Below, piece by piece: positions 45,180 through 54,471 of a stretch of 54,471 nt of DNA. The notes beneath the pieces are model-generated. The model was not told the origin of the DNA. It searched no databases and saw only the letters and a list, made by a program, of their open reading frames with translations. The position numbers and the translations under genes were made by a program. Source of the DNA: Chara braunii (taxonomy: Eukaryota > Streptophyta > Charophyceae > Charales > Characeae); NCBI GenBank assembly GCA_003427395.1, contig BFEA01000045.1:1617264-1671734 (forward strand), given 5' to 3'. Every line of letters starts with the position of its first letter. Position 1 is the first letter of the stretch.

Positions 45180-45232
45180 GATTGCGGGAGCTCTGCCGGA
45201 ACCCAGGCGGGGTTCTGGAGGCAGGGAACTTC
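45180..45232 (+). ncRNA. Nested double-hairpin motif, plus-strand copy
   Basis: CTGCC (45193-45197), GAACCC (45199-45204), loop AGGCG, GGGTTC (45210-45215), GGCAG (45220-45224). Compared with the minus-strand copy at 16663-16702, three inner base pairs differ and all remain paired. Flanks CGATTGCGGGAGCT and GGGAAC are conserved. Confidence 0.45.
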
Positions 45233-45554
45233 AGGTATAACATCGTTGACATGTGTGATCCCTTCCCCTAATGGCTATCCCTGGGTATCTAAATATAACA
45301 ATGACAGGATATTACTATTTCTTTTGTTATGTATGTAAGGACATGCTTGGTGAAAGGATAAATGAACAAGTATATATGAGAGGTCAGACAATGTTTGAGT
45401 AAAGTCAGACAGAATGAACAGGGGGAGGGTGGGAGGAAGGTGTATTGCATGCTTTGACCGGGGCAACCCAAGGCTGAGCTCCTCTAAGTTGACGTGTGCT
45501 TAGGGCTGTGTTTTATTTATGGTTGCTGGTAGATTGTATGATTTTGAGGGCAAG
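45233..45554. other. No supported gene
   Basis: Mixed sequence leading into the hairpin array; short frames only. Confidence 0.4.
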
Positions 45555-46735
45555 GCCTATCCTAAGTTGGACGGACCAGTCACTGTTTTTTTCTGGGGTT
45601 GCTGAACAGGAGGATGGGCACCCTAAGTTGGGAGGTCCCATAACCCTGGTGTTTCTTTTGTGGGTTGTTGAAAACAGGACTGGGCATACTCCAAGTTGCG
45701 TGGATCCAGTTCTGTGTGTTTCTTTTGAGGGGAATACCGGTATAAGGATGAGCGTACCCTTAAGTTAGGGCGGCTCAGTCATAAGCCATGAACGTAAAGG
45801 CTGACCAAAAGTATGCAAATTTGATATATATTATACGAACTTATATCATGTGGCAGACCGGGCACCCTAAGTTGGGAAAGCCAGTCCATAAGTCAGGAAG
45901 AATAAAATGAAGAGAAAGGTGAATGAAGAATATAATGAAGGTAACCAGGGCAGGCTGAGCGTACCCTTAAGTTAGAGCGGTTCGGTCCTATGCTCGTAAT
46001 AAGACAAAGGTGCAGAGAGTTAGTATAAACTTGTTTTATTTTCCCTTCTAAACACAAGGTAGGATTGGGTGTCTCCCTAAGTTGGGTAGGTCTGATTATC
46101 TGCCTAATAAGAAAGAAACATATGAAGTTCGTGCGAGTACATCAATGGTTGTTCGCCTATATTGTCGTTACGGAGGCCAAGCGTACCCTTAAGTTAGGGC
46201 GGCTTAGTCATACGTCGTTGTACTTTGTTCAGACATATCATGTCTTATGTAACTTAAACTGTTTAAGTTAGCTAGGCGTACCCTTAAGTTAGGGCGGTCT
46301 AGTTATATGCTCTTGTCGTTGATGTTATGTAGGTTGGACGTACCCTTAAGTTAGGGCGGTCTGACCATTCGTCGTCCGTACTCGTTTTAGGCAGGTTTGG
46401 GACACCCCTAAGTTGGAGCAGTCTAATCCTATGCCCTATGTGACTTGTGAAAAGCTGGTTAGACATACCCTTAAGTTAGGGCAGTCTACTCGTATGCTTC
46501 ATGTCGTCAGTTAAGCAGAAGCCAGACGTACCCTTAAGTTAGGGCGGTCTTGTCATATGTTTTATGACTAGAGTTTATCTGGTGTTGGGCATACCCTTAA
46601 GTTAGGGCAGTCTAGCTATGCGTACTTTACTTGTTTACTTGGGCAGGTTAGGCATACCCTTAAGTTAGGGCTTTGTCTGATCTTACGCTGTGCTTGGGGG
46701 CCCTTACTTAGGCAGGTTAGGCATACCCTTAAGTT
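45555..46735 (+). repeat. Array of about 16 covarying hairpins with CCCTTAAGTTAGGG core
   Basis: Units spaced about 60-110 bp share an inner stem-loop CCC(T)-TAAGTT-(A)GGG and an outer stem of 4-8 pairs. Outer stems differ but pair: ATGGG/CCCAT (45614/45637), ACTGG/CCAGT (45679/45706), TGAGC/GCTCA (45749/45773), CTAGGC/GTCTAG (46272/46297), GGTTGGAC/GTCTGACC (46333/46359), AGAC/GTCT near 46524. Spacers between units are poorly conserved. Nearly all non-canonical pairs are G.T on the plus strand, consistent with a plus-strand RNA. No ORF is supported. Confidence 0.8.
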
Positions 46736-47080
46736 GACCTACTACTTGGGCGAATTGATGTGGGATTGTGAGAGATGTTTTTTATGCATGCTTGGGGGCT
46801 CTCACTTTGGGGCGTCCTTTGATAGGATAGTTGCTTTAAACGCTCGCCGAGTGCTGGAGCTATAGGTAGATAAGATGGATGATGGGAGGGAAAACTTGGG
46901 ATGAAGATAGGACTGACCCTGCTAGGAGTTAGGATCAGTGCTAGCCCACAATCTCATCTAGAGGTTGTACTGGCTCTCCTTGATCCTAAATGATCAAGCA
47001 GGTGCCGGAAGTTAGTCCCAATATAGTTGTTTTGTCTTTTCTGTCTTTTCAGCTATGTATAAATCTTCGCAGGCTCCTCT
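46736..47080. other. No supported gene
   Basis: Contains a possible stem CTCCTTGATCC/..TGATCAAGCAGG near 46976-47002. Nothing else recognised. Confidence 0.4.
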
Positions 47081-47305
47081 TCATATGGGAAGCCCTGCCG
47101 AAATTTCTACAAATGTAAAAGAGTTAGTCATTTTTAGACTTGTAGAAATTCTGAGAGGGCACTTTTCCTACTGGAAGCGCAGCCGAAATTTTGTAGAACT
47201 TGGAGAGTTAGATTATTTTAGCTAGGGGAAGTCTGACAATCCATCCTGTTTAGGGGATATGCTGCCGAAGTTTCCTACATAAACATAAGAGGTTAGTTAG
47301 GAAGG
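47070..47305 (+). repeat. Three-copy repeat, hairpin plus GCCGAAATTT block
   Basis: CTGCCGAAATTTCTACA, CAGCCGAAATTTTGTAGA and CTGCCGAAGTTTCCTACA occur near 47094, 47180 and 47261, each followed by AGAGTTAG-like sequence. Each is preceded by a small stem that differs: CTTC/GAAG, TTCC/GGAA and ATCC/GGAT. Confidence 0.6.
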
Positions 47306-48044
47306 TAGGGTTATTTTTTTATCACTCAAGCATGGCTTGGGTACTGGCCTGGGCTGCATTGCAGGTCATCTTTATTCAGATTGATTCAAGGCTTGACTAA
47401 CATCAAGCTGATCCTACGGGGATCATCTTCTGTTTCCGGTTCAACTCTGATTCACTCTTGCCACTTAACCTAAAGGCTTTGGCCGTATGGTTTGATTTAT
47501 TCGTTGTGTTTTTACCCGGACTTTAATTGAATGGCCATTTAATAAAGATGCTGAGTACTTTATTTTGAGAGTTGCACAAAGAGTGAGGCTTGTATGGGTA
47601 AAGCAAGGGGTGTGAGCGCAAAGAATGGTTCAAGTTGACCCCGTGTAGTGTGTGCTCTGTTGATGTGGATCTTTGATGTGATTACTGATATGTTCTGTGA
47701 ATTGAAGTTCAGACTTGGTTTTGCGTATGATTATATATGTATATATATATTTGAAGGAAACCACACCGTGATTGTGAGAGTGATCGTCTCCTATCTCATA
47801 ACTTTACATCATATTTTCTAGTGTCAGCACGACCCATTGAGGTCGCGAACAGTGAGTAAATAAGTTATGCATCGAGAGAAAAGAGAGGTCCCTTCTTAAT
47901 TTTTGCGTTTTTAGAGTAACTACGGTTGGACGTTGTAGTCTGTGGCAACCGTCAAAGTCAAACCCCTTGATCTCTGGCTGCCACGACAGTTTGAGGTTGT
48001 CTACTCAACCCCCCTGCACAGGGTGCAGAAGAGGGTGTGGTCGT
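47306..48044. other. No supported gene
   Basis: AT-rich with a TATATATGTATATATATAT run at about 47732-47750. No coding sequence recognised. Confidence 0.45.
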
Positions 48045-48155
48045 GAACCGCGCGTGGCGGTTGTCTGGCGTCGAGAGGTTATCCCTCAAAACGTTTGTCA
48101 GCCGACACTTGAGTGTCGAGCGAGACCCTCGAGATTATCAAGGGCCGCGAGGCTA
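48045..48155 (+). repeat. Dispersed repeat, plus-strand copy
   Basis: Matches the reverse complement of 29735-29835 (GGCGGTTGTCTGGCGTCGAG, CGACACTTGAGTGTCG, GAGACCCTCG). The stem CGACACT/AGTGTCG is perfect here. Confidence 0.65.
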
Positions 48156-50865
48156 CACGTACCGTGCTGTACCCCATCAGCACGAATGCTTGCGCAGGCT
48201 CGCATGATTGATATAAGAAGGCCCTGCGCTCGCGCCATTTTATATTTAGTTCAGCGCGCGATGCTTATCTGACTTTGTTTCAAGGTTATGGGTCGGATAC
48301 CGAAGGGACTAGGAGTTGTGTTGTGGCGTTGTTTGTAGTGGTTATGTGTCTGTGTGTTAAGCGTGGTAAGTGTGAGTATTGCGGCGTAACGCGTGGTGTA
48401 TGTAGTGCGTCCTAGTCGACCGGCGACGAGTCGAGTCTGGGACCTCTGCCCCCCAGTACGTCGATTCGCGTACGGGTTCGATTTTTGGGCGTTCGACCGC
48501 GAGTACCCCCTATGCTACAGCGAGCGAGAAACGCCCTCGGTTGGGCCACCTCTGCAATTGCATACGAAAAGCCTTCGCATGTGGTTCAGTAGCTCGGCGG
48601 GGATACTCCCACCTAAGGGATGGTGACAGCTCCCGCAGGTGGAGGTAAGCGGAGCCTCGTGTGACCCTGTCCTGTCGCAGGGACTCGTGAGAGGTACGGC
48701 TGGCGCACTCGGCCGGAGCGGCAAACCGCGCTCTCCGCGACAAGTCCTGCCAAATCCTGCGTGACGCGGTCGGGAGGGCCCCCGTGCGGGACTGATGCGC
48801 ACGACAGGTGGCGCCGTTGCCGAGGATCTCGGCTGCCTACCGGGGTCCTTAAAAGAACGAACCCAGGTTAAGTAAAGGCTGATGATCCAAGCAAAACGAC
48901 AAATTTTGTTAATGGTGTTAGGTAAATGAGCGATGAGTAGTGTATTGAGGGTTTTTATGGGATTAGACTATTGAACGGGGATGCGAGATAAGAGACGTCT
49001 GTGTACCTTGACACCTAGTAGTGGTAACTGCNGCTAGAAGTTTGCGGGTTAAGGCACCATAGAGTAATACGGATGGTGCTATGCGTATCTAATGTCATAG
49101 ACTGATCGTCGTTCGCATTTGATGTGACTCTGCATATTCAGTTACCCAAGAAAGGATCTTTAGTACTTTAACATAATCGATGAGTTGCCTAAGTTGTCAT
49201 GGCAGTATCACAGTACGCTAGCGATAGGAAATAACTTGGCTAAGGAAGATATATTTTCTGCTTACCTAAGGACTCTCGTAATGAAAAGTCATAGACATTT
49301 TATCTATCTAAGCATTTGAGTTTGTCATTTTGAGATGAAACTTTTCAGTCTATCTATAAAATTCATCCATCTGCATGAAAATTTTTCTTTTAAGTAAGCA
49401 TGTATAAATATTGACCCATATAAGACTATGAACTTGATGTTATTTATCTTAGCCTTATTCATCTATGACTAGCGACATGAACTATCTGTCTACTTTTATT
49501 CTACTTATGTATAACCCTTTGGATCTGTGTTTCATATCTAGTTTATTTTTGAATCTATATGCATGGGATGATCTTTTAAAAGGGGTCAGAAATGTTATAT
49601 AGAATCCACGTCCGATGCGGATTCGGAGGTGAATGGAGTGACCAGTTCCTTGGGAAAGTGAATTTCGCGAGAAAATGGTCAATGTGTGAAGTCTACTCTA
49701 AGAAAGTTACAACCCCATGTTATTATTTCCATGAAAGATGGCTTTGAAGAAATTATAATCTAGTCTTGAAAGTGGTAGTGAGACCCACGCCGGAACTATG
49801 TTCCTGGTCCATAGTGGGGTGTTGTCATCTGATCCCTCGTGGTAAAATGACTACACTACTACTGAAAAGGAAGAAAGTGTTTGGATCTTGTTAGACTTGG
49901 TCTTAGACTTGGTCTATGAGGGAAGTAACTACTACGTGCCGCAGGAAAGTAGGGGGTGAATCCCTAATCTTCTCTGTGACATGTGGGTTCGCCAACATAG
50001 GACGAGACAGTACATCTCGAAGCATGTATGATGAGGTTGTTTACCAAATCGCCAAGGGTCTACAAGGTGCAAGTGCTGGAATCGGAGGGAGATGCAGTGA
50101 GGCTTGATCCTTGAGCGGGGTTCAGGAATAAGATGTTATGCCTTAGAGAAAGGATTACACTGCCCTTCGACATAATATATTTCTGTCAAAGCTTCGGGAA
50201 GTATAATATAATGTTTTTTATTACTGTTGCATTTGAAAACCTTCATGGTTGAAAAATTTAACTTGATCATGATATCATTATTTATTCATGATTACTACTT
50301 CTCCATTACGATACATGACATTACAAATTATTATTATTATTATTGCATGATCAGGATCATAGGAAGAGATAAATTTTAAAGAGCGAATGAGAGTTTAGCA
50401 ATAAGGTCCGGTAAGGAACTGATAAGACAGACTGACTCTAAGGCAGGGACTATCCTGCATATCCTTGAGTTGAGGTTGTTCAAATCTGAGTATGTGTGTG
50501 GCTTTGAGGCTATTTTTGGTTCGTTTTAAGTGAGATATCCCAACTTTATACATAATAAAGGTCTGAGGCTTCTTCTTTGTCTGACGATCGCTATTACTCT
50601 CACGTGCGGGGATTTATCCTGATGTATGATGATTTTTTGTGCAAGAGGTGTACAGGACGCATCTCATACGTTTTGTGAATGTGAAATGTGTAAACTGTCT
50701 ACTCTCTGATATACTCGCGCAATCTGCCTACAGACAGACGATAGGCTCGAGTATAAGAAGGAGGCGCGCAGTCCGTTTGGTGAAAATGTGTGAAAATCCC
50801 AAGGGATTTATGAGTCTTTTGATACTCAAATGCTTTTCCATGCCGAACGTTATTTGTTGAGTTGA
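48156..50865. other. No supported gene; GC-rich block, then AT-rich sequence
   Basis: 48400-48850 is GC-rich with short stems such as CCTG-TCG-CAGG near 48668 and frames on both strands without motifs. From 48900 on the sequence is AT-richer. There is one ambiguous base at 49032 and an ATT run at about 50327-50345. Confidence 0.45.
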
Positions 50866-50869
50866 GACG

Positions 50870-51030
50870 AGGACCCACAAGTTGGTCTCTCAGTAATGAG
50901 TATTTATGGTTAATTCCCCTCCATGTGGGAGGTGGTTGTGAGAATTTATGGTTGGCTTTCCTCCGTGTGGGAGGTGGTGATGAGACTTTATAAGTGAGTC
51001 CCCTACAAAAGTGGAAGGTGGTTAAATGAT
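50870..51030 (+). repeat. Short tandem repeat with CCTCC hairpin
   Basis: Three units of about 52-58 bp: CCCTCCATGTGGGAGGTGG, TCCTCCGTGTGGGAGGTGG and CCCTACAAAAGTGGAAGGTGG, each followed by TTTATGG or a variant. The first two form CCTCC/GGAGG stems. Confidence 0.65.
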
Positions 51031-52176
51031 TTAAATGGCATGGAAAGCGATTTGAATGATAAAGTCTGACGAGAAAGACCAAGAGAAATTATTATTTTGG
51101 TGAAAATTTTGGAAGGTCGAGAAATTGGTGAAATTTTGAGAGATGTCTGTAAGATGTGTGGTCTGCTTCACTCTGATCAAGTGGGAGGCCATGGCCCTGT
51201 GAATCTGGCGGTGATGTTTTTATGTGGATTTTTGAGAGGACGCAGTGCTCTCTATATTGTTTTACAGAGAGCTGGTAAATGCCTCTGAGACTTTTGAGTG
51301 CGACAGACCTCTGCGTAGTCCCGCAGTAGGCCTGAGATTATTGCGACACACTGTCCAATCACTGTGATGCTGATCTTAAGACATATATGAGAGACCCAGC
51401 TAGGGGTTAATCTGGCATCACTAGGGCGCAACCCTTAGTGTTGGCTGCTGACCGGCGTAAGTTGGCAGCGGGTCCACGTCTCACCAAAGGGTAAGGCTTG
51501 AAGGGTGTGGCCGCCTCAAGAGAGTCTTATTCCCGCGGGATGTCGGAGAGATAAGAGTCGAGTCGTATTTTTTGTGATTCCTGATAGTATCATTTATCAG
51601 GAGAATCGCCAATCGTTGCGCAACCAACGAGGGTACCGTCGCTAAAATAACAACGCGTCGGGCCGTAGATCTGGCTCGATCAACCAGGCAATGGTGGACC
51701 AATATGGAGACCTGACTCTACTGTACTAGACTGCAGGAGAGATATGTGATAAAAGTTATATATATATATATATATTTTTTTTTTTTGAGTATTTCGTGAG
51801 AAAGGCGATGGTGCCTTCAAAAGGTCTCGGTTAGGGCCCGCGTCCTAAGTTATGACCCTGCATGTAGGACGATGACTAAACAGGACACCCAACGATGAAC
51901 CGGCAGATGTCTAGGACAAAGGGAGACGCTTATCAGCAACTACCCAGCATGAACTTTATGTTGTAGTACTGATCTAGTATACCTGCCTGCGCAGGAGACC
52001 CAGAGTAAAACCCTCGCAGCAGCAAGGCATATTGGGTACTGTCTGTTAAACACTCGAACGGATTCAGTCGGCCAGTCGGATTGGTCATTTTCTTGTCAGC
52101 ATTTGGAGTGGTGGATGAATTGATAGTTTTTTTATTATCTGATGTGACGGGGACGTCACTTAATAAGGTTCGGTAA
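51031..52176. other. No supported gene
   Basis: Contains the perfect stem TCCTGATA/TATCAGGA near 51580-51602 and a (TA)n then poly-T run at about 51757-51787. Open frames are short and unrecognised. Confidence 0.45.
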
Positions 52177-52798
52177 GCTGTCGGCGCGAATACCCTTACA
52201 AGGGTATCCGCCCCGGTTTTTGCAAGTGACAGAAGATAAGGTTTGTTTAGGATCTGAGTATACCGTGCGAGGTTGCGGTCATGTTTGATTCGCGTTGACT
52301 AAATGGTTGGCGAGGAGTAGAGAGTGTGTGGGCGCACAGTTTTGAGGCGCGCGCGGTGTTTTTTTTTCTCTTGAGGCTATAGAGCCGGCATGTCCGCCGA
52401 CAACATCTTTTGGCTTGAGTAAAGCTAGGGAAAGTTTCGTTTATTGAACTGACTGTGGTGCACCTTCATTCATGCGGCATGCGCCGTTCATAGTAGATTT
52501 GCTAGGTGGCGGCACACTTGTGCTGCATGTGCGACGATAGCAAAAGGAAGAAATTCGCCCCTTCATACAGCAAGGGTCGGAGCGTAGGCACCATAGACGC
52601 AGGCGGTGGCCGCCGCGCGGTATCATGGGGGCCACAGGTGTGACATACCGAGCAAAATCCGGCCCCTAACCGCATGTGCGTGCGTACAGGTCCGTGGGCT
52701 TGAGTGGGGGATCACGCAGCAGCCTTAGTACTGCTGCTACAGGCCCAGGCTGGCTGTAGCTACCGTTCATATACAAGGCCTCGCGCAACCAATCTAGG

Positions 52799-52867
52799 CT
52801 TGGGCTTAGCCCTAGTGGTTACAGTGCCAGACTTTCACCGGGTGGATCTTGGGATCGAGGCCAGCAG
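52799..52867 (+). tRNA. tRNA-Glu-like sequence, second copy
   Basis: CTTAGCCCTAGTGGTTACAG, CTTTCAC and GGGATCGAGGCC correspond to A box, anticodon loop (TTC) and B box. The A-box side is closer to a true tRNA-Glu than in copy 1 (TAGTGGTTA), while the B box is worse. Not a convincing functional tRNA. Confidence 0.45.
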
Positions 52868-53795
52868 GGAGCAGCGGAGCAGCGGAGGAGCGCATCGGAG
52901 TGAGCCGAGGGGTTGCGGGTCCTACAGGGCTATCCCCCTTGGCTTTTTGCGGGGGGCTCTGACAGCGGGCCCGCGAGGTGGGACCGAGGTTGGGTTCCGA
53001 TGGTTCCGCTCCCCCTAGCAGCTCTTTCCGAAATTCTCTTCTAGAATTGTTATTATTCTTGTTTTTATTTATTATTTATCTTATCCCACTTCGGAACGTA
53101 GTCCGGTACCGGTCTCAGGACCGGCCGTGACCCCACGCATGAACCGTTGGGGCACGGGCCGAGGAGCCCAACGTACATGCGAGTCGGAGGGTGATTAGCC
53201 CACGAGGCGGAAGAAACCTGTGTGGCAGTTCAGCGTTCGCCAACCCCGGTCTGCTGTGAAAAGGGTTGAGTGGGAGTATGCCCGTCGGGGCCCGCGAGGC
53301 GCAGGACCGGTCACACAGATTCGCCAAGGACCTAAATGTACCATTTGTGTGCCTGTTGGCAAGCAGCCTGTGTGGCCGCAAGACAAGGGGAATTCGCGGT
53401 CAACAACTCTTGCACCGATTGTGGGTGGTGTCGTGCGACCAGCAAAGTATCAAGTCGCCGGTACCGCGAACGACCAGGGCCTTGTCCCATCTGAAAAGGA
53501 ACAGCAGTGGGACCTGACCATGCCCAAAACTTCAGATTGGCCTGTCCCAGATCTGCATATTTTGCAGATTTGGGGCGCAGTGTGAGCATGCCTGTTGGGG
53601 CCTGAAAGGTGGTGAACTGTGCCAGGGCCAAGCGGCCCAAGGCACAGTGGGGAGGCACACAACTGTAGCCAACTGGTCGCATAGAAACCCCCCGTCCTGC
53701 TGTTTCATTTTATTTTTGTTTTATTTTATTTTTGTGTACCCTTTTGTTTCCATCCTGAAACACGGCCCATGTGCTGGTTCCGGGACTGGCAAAGG

Positions 53796-53848
53796 TACCC
53801 AAGAGCCTAGCTCAGTGGGTACGCCCATGAACTGTTGAAAATATAGAC
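53796..53848 (+). repeat. tRNA A-box-like module, second copy
   Basis: TAGCTCAGTGGG at 53808-53819, followed by TACGCCCATGAACTGTTGA, as in copy 1. Confidence 0.5.
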
Positions 53849-53958
53849 CTCTGCGTAAACCCAGATACAATCAGATGCCCAGAGTAACGTATTTTTTTTG
53901 AATTACCTAGAGGCCAGCCAGTCCCGAGGTATTACCTCATGGCTATGCCCACAGGTTG

Positions 53959-54004
53959 GTCCTTCGGGATGTCCGTTATGATTGGAAAAATACCGAGGCT
54001 GCGG
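53959..54004 (+). ncRNA. U6 snRNA-like fragment, second copy
   Basis: Same diverged U6-like block as 41246-41292 (GTCCTTCGGGATGTCC, ATTGGAAAAATACCGAG). Confidence 0.5.
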
Positions 54005-54443
54005 GGGCGGTCACATGCGTTTGGGCGTTTGCGGTGACTGAAAATCCGGCTTTGCTGCTCCCTGAATTGTAGTCATGAGAGGCAACTTCTGCAGTAGGCC
54101 TGGCACCAGTTCCGGGACTGGTAGTAAGACCAACTGGCTCGACATAGTTGGCACACCCGTGAACTGTTGAAGTGCAGACCTGTGTTCCTGCTCCGCTGGT
54201 ACGAGGCGGGTGATACCGGCCGTGGGCCAGTCACTATGCGTCCCCTCCGGTCCCCTCCCCCTTTCGTTGTTCCTAATTCTTCTTCTAAGTTCTATCAATA
54301 TTTTTAAATTTTTTATTTTTCTTATTTGTTATTTTAGTCTCAGGGGGACGCGGCCCGGTGCGGGTACCGGGACCGGCCGTGAGGGCCAAGAGCCTCGTTC
54401 AGTGGATACACCACTGAACTGTGGAAATACAGACAGTGTCCCA

Positions 54444-54471
54444 GTCCTTCGGGACATCTAGTAGAGTTGGA
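54444..54471 (+). ncRNA. U6 snRNA-derived sequence, truncated by window end
   Basis: Begins GTCC-TTCG-GGAC and ends at TTGGA, corresponding to 41734-41761. The informative part lies beyond the window. Confidence 0.65.

Larger units (their letters stand above)
52177..54471 (+). mobile_element. Composite tRNA/U6-containing repeat, copy 2, cut by window end
   Basis: Direct copy of 39459-41761 in the same order, including the hairpin ATACCCTTACAAGGGTAT (52190-52207). Differences are mostly substitutions and small indels in T-rich joints, plus one short AGCAGCGG insertion near 52873. The window ends inside the second U6-like block. Confidence 0.75.

Noticed and set aside
45555-46735. Telomere-like repeat because of TTAGGG in the core
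   Set aside because: TTAGGG occurs once per 60-110 bp as one arm of a stem, never in tandem.

Overview
The window looks like eukaryotic nuclear DNA assembled from short reads. Evidence: almost no uninterrupted coding sequence, long microsatellites (AAT, CT, CA, TTTA, TGTC), many tandem repeats of 50 to 700 bp, repeats built from tRNA and U6 snRNA sequence, an ULP1/SENP-like protease domain, and a plant/algal/invertebrate-type gene family (DUF7869). Two runs of N (22427-22596 and 35366-36304), one isolated N (49032) and a Nextera mate-pair junction adapter left in the sequence (23467-23504) show that local structure is not fully reliable. The lineage cannot be fixed from sequence alone; a streptophyte alga is a guess only.

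Layout. 1-3310: GC-rich end plus a roughly 100-bp A-rich tandem repeat. 3380-4190: GGATCC-containing repeat. 4804-5364 (minus): C48 protease-like domain whose catalytic Cys is Trp. 5390-7720: 92/93-bp minisatellite with a 185-bp higher-order dimer. 7800-8050: pyrimidine tract. 10744-11628: the cleanest open reading frame (294 aa, unknown), followed by a broken related stretch. 12096-13044: a 113-bp direct repeat flanking a 600-bp palindrome. 13050-16450: inverted repeats and arrays of small hairpins, including a 71-bp satellite. 17640-22880: microsatellites, a possible multi-exon gene and a single arm of the palindrome. 23329-23644: duplication around the adapter. 24070-24710: hairpin cluster. 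26340-29470: satellite of roughly 420-690 bp. 30471-33850: a decayed DUF7869-family gene and a second broken gene. 34680-36304: AT-rich repeat and gap. 37272-37853: broken unknown ORF. 39459-41761 and 52177-54471: two direct copies of a 2.3-kb composite repeat containing tRNA-Glu-like, tRNA A-box-like and U6-like modules. 42490-42910 and 45555-46735: further arrays of covarying hairpins.

No pathway or operon can be read here. The most striking common theme is that several unrelated noncoding repeats contain short stems whose two arms change together between copies. The clearest case is 45.5-46.7 kb, where nearly all non-Watson-Crick pairs are G.U on the plus strand, pointing to a plus-strand RNA fold. 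The second notable item is the composite tRNA/U6 repeat. Both are proposals from reading the sequence by eye; no folding or database search was run.
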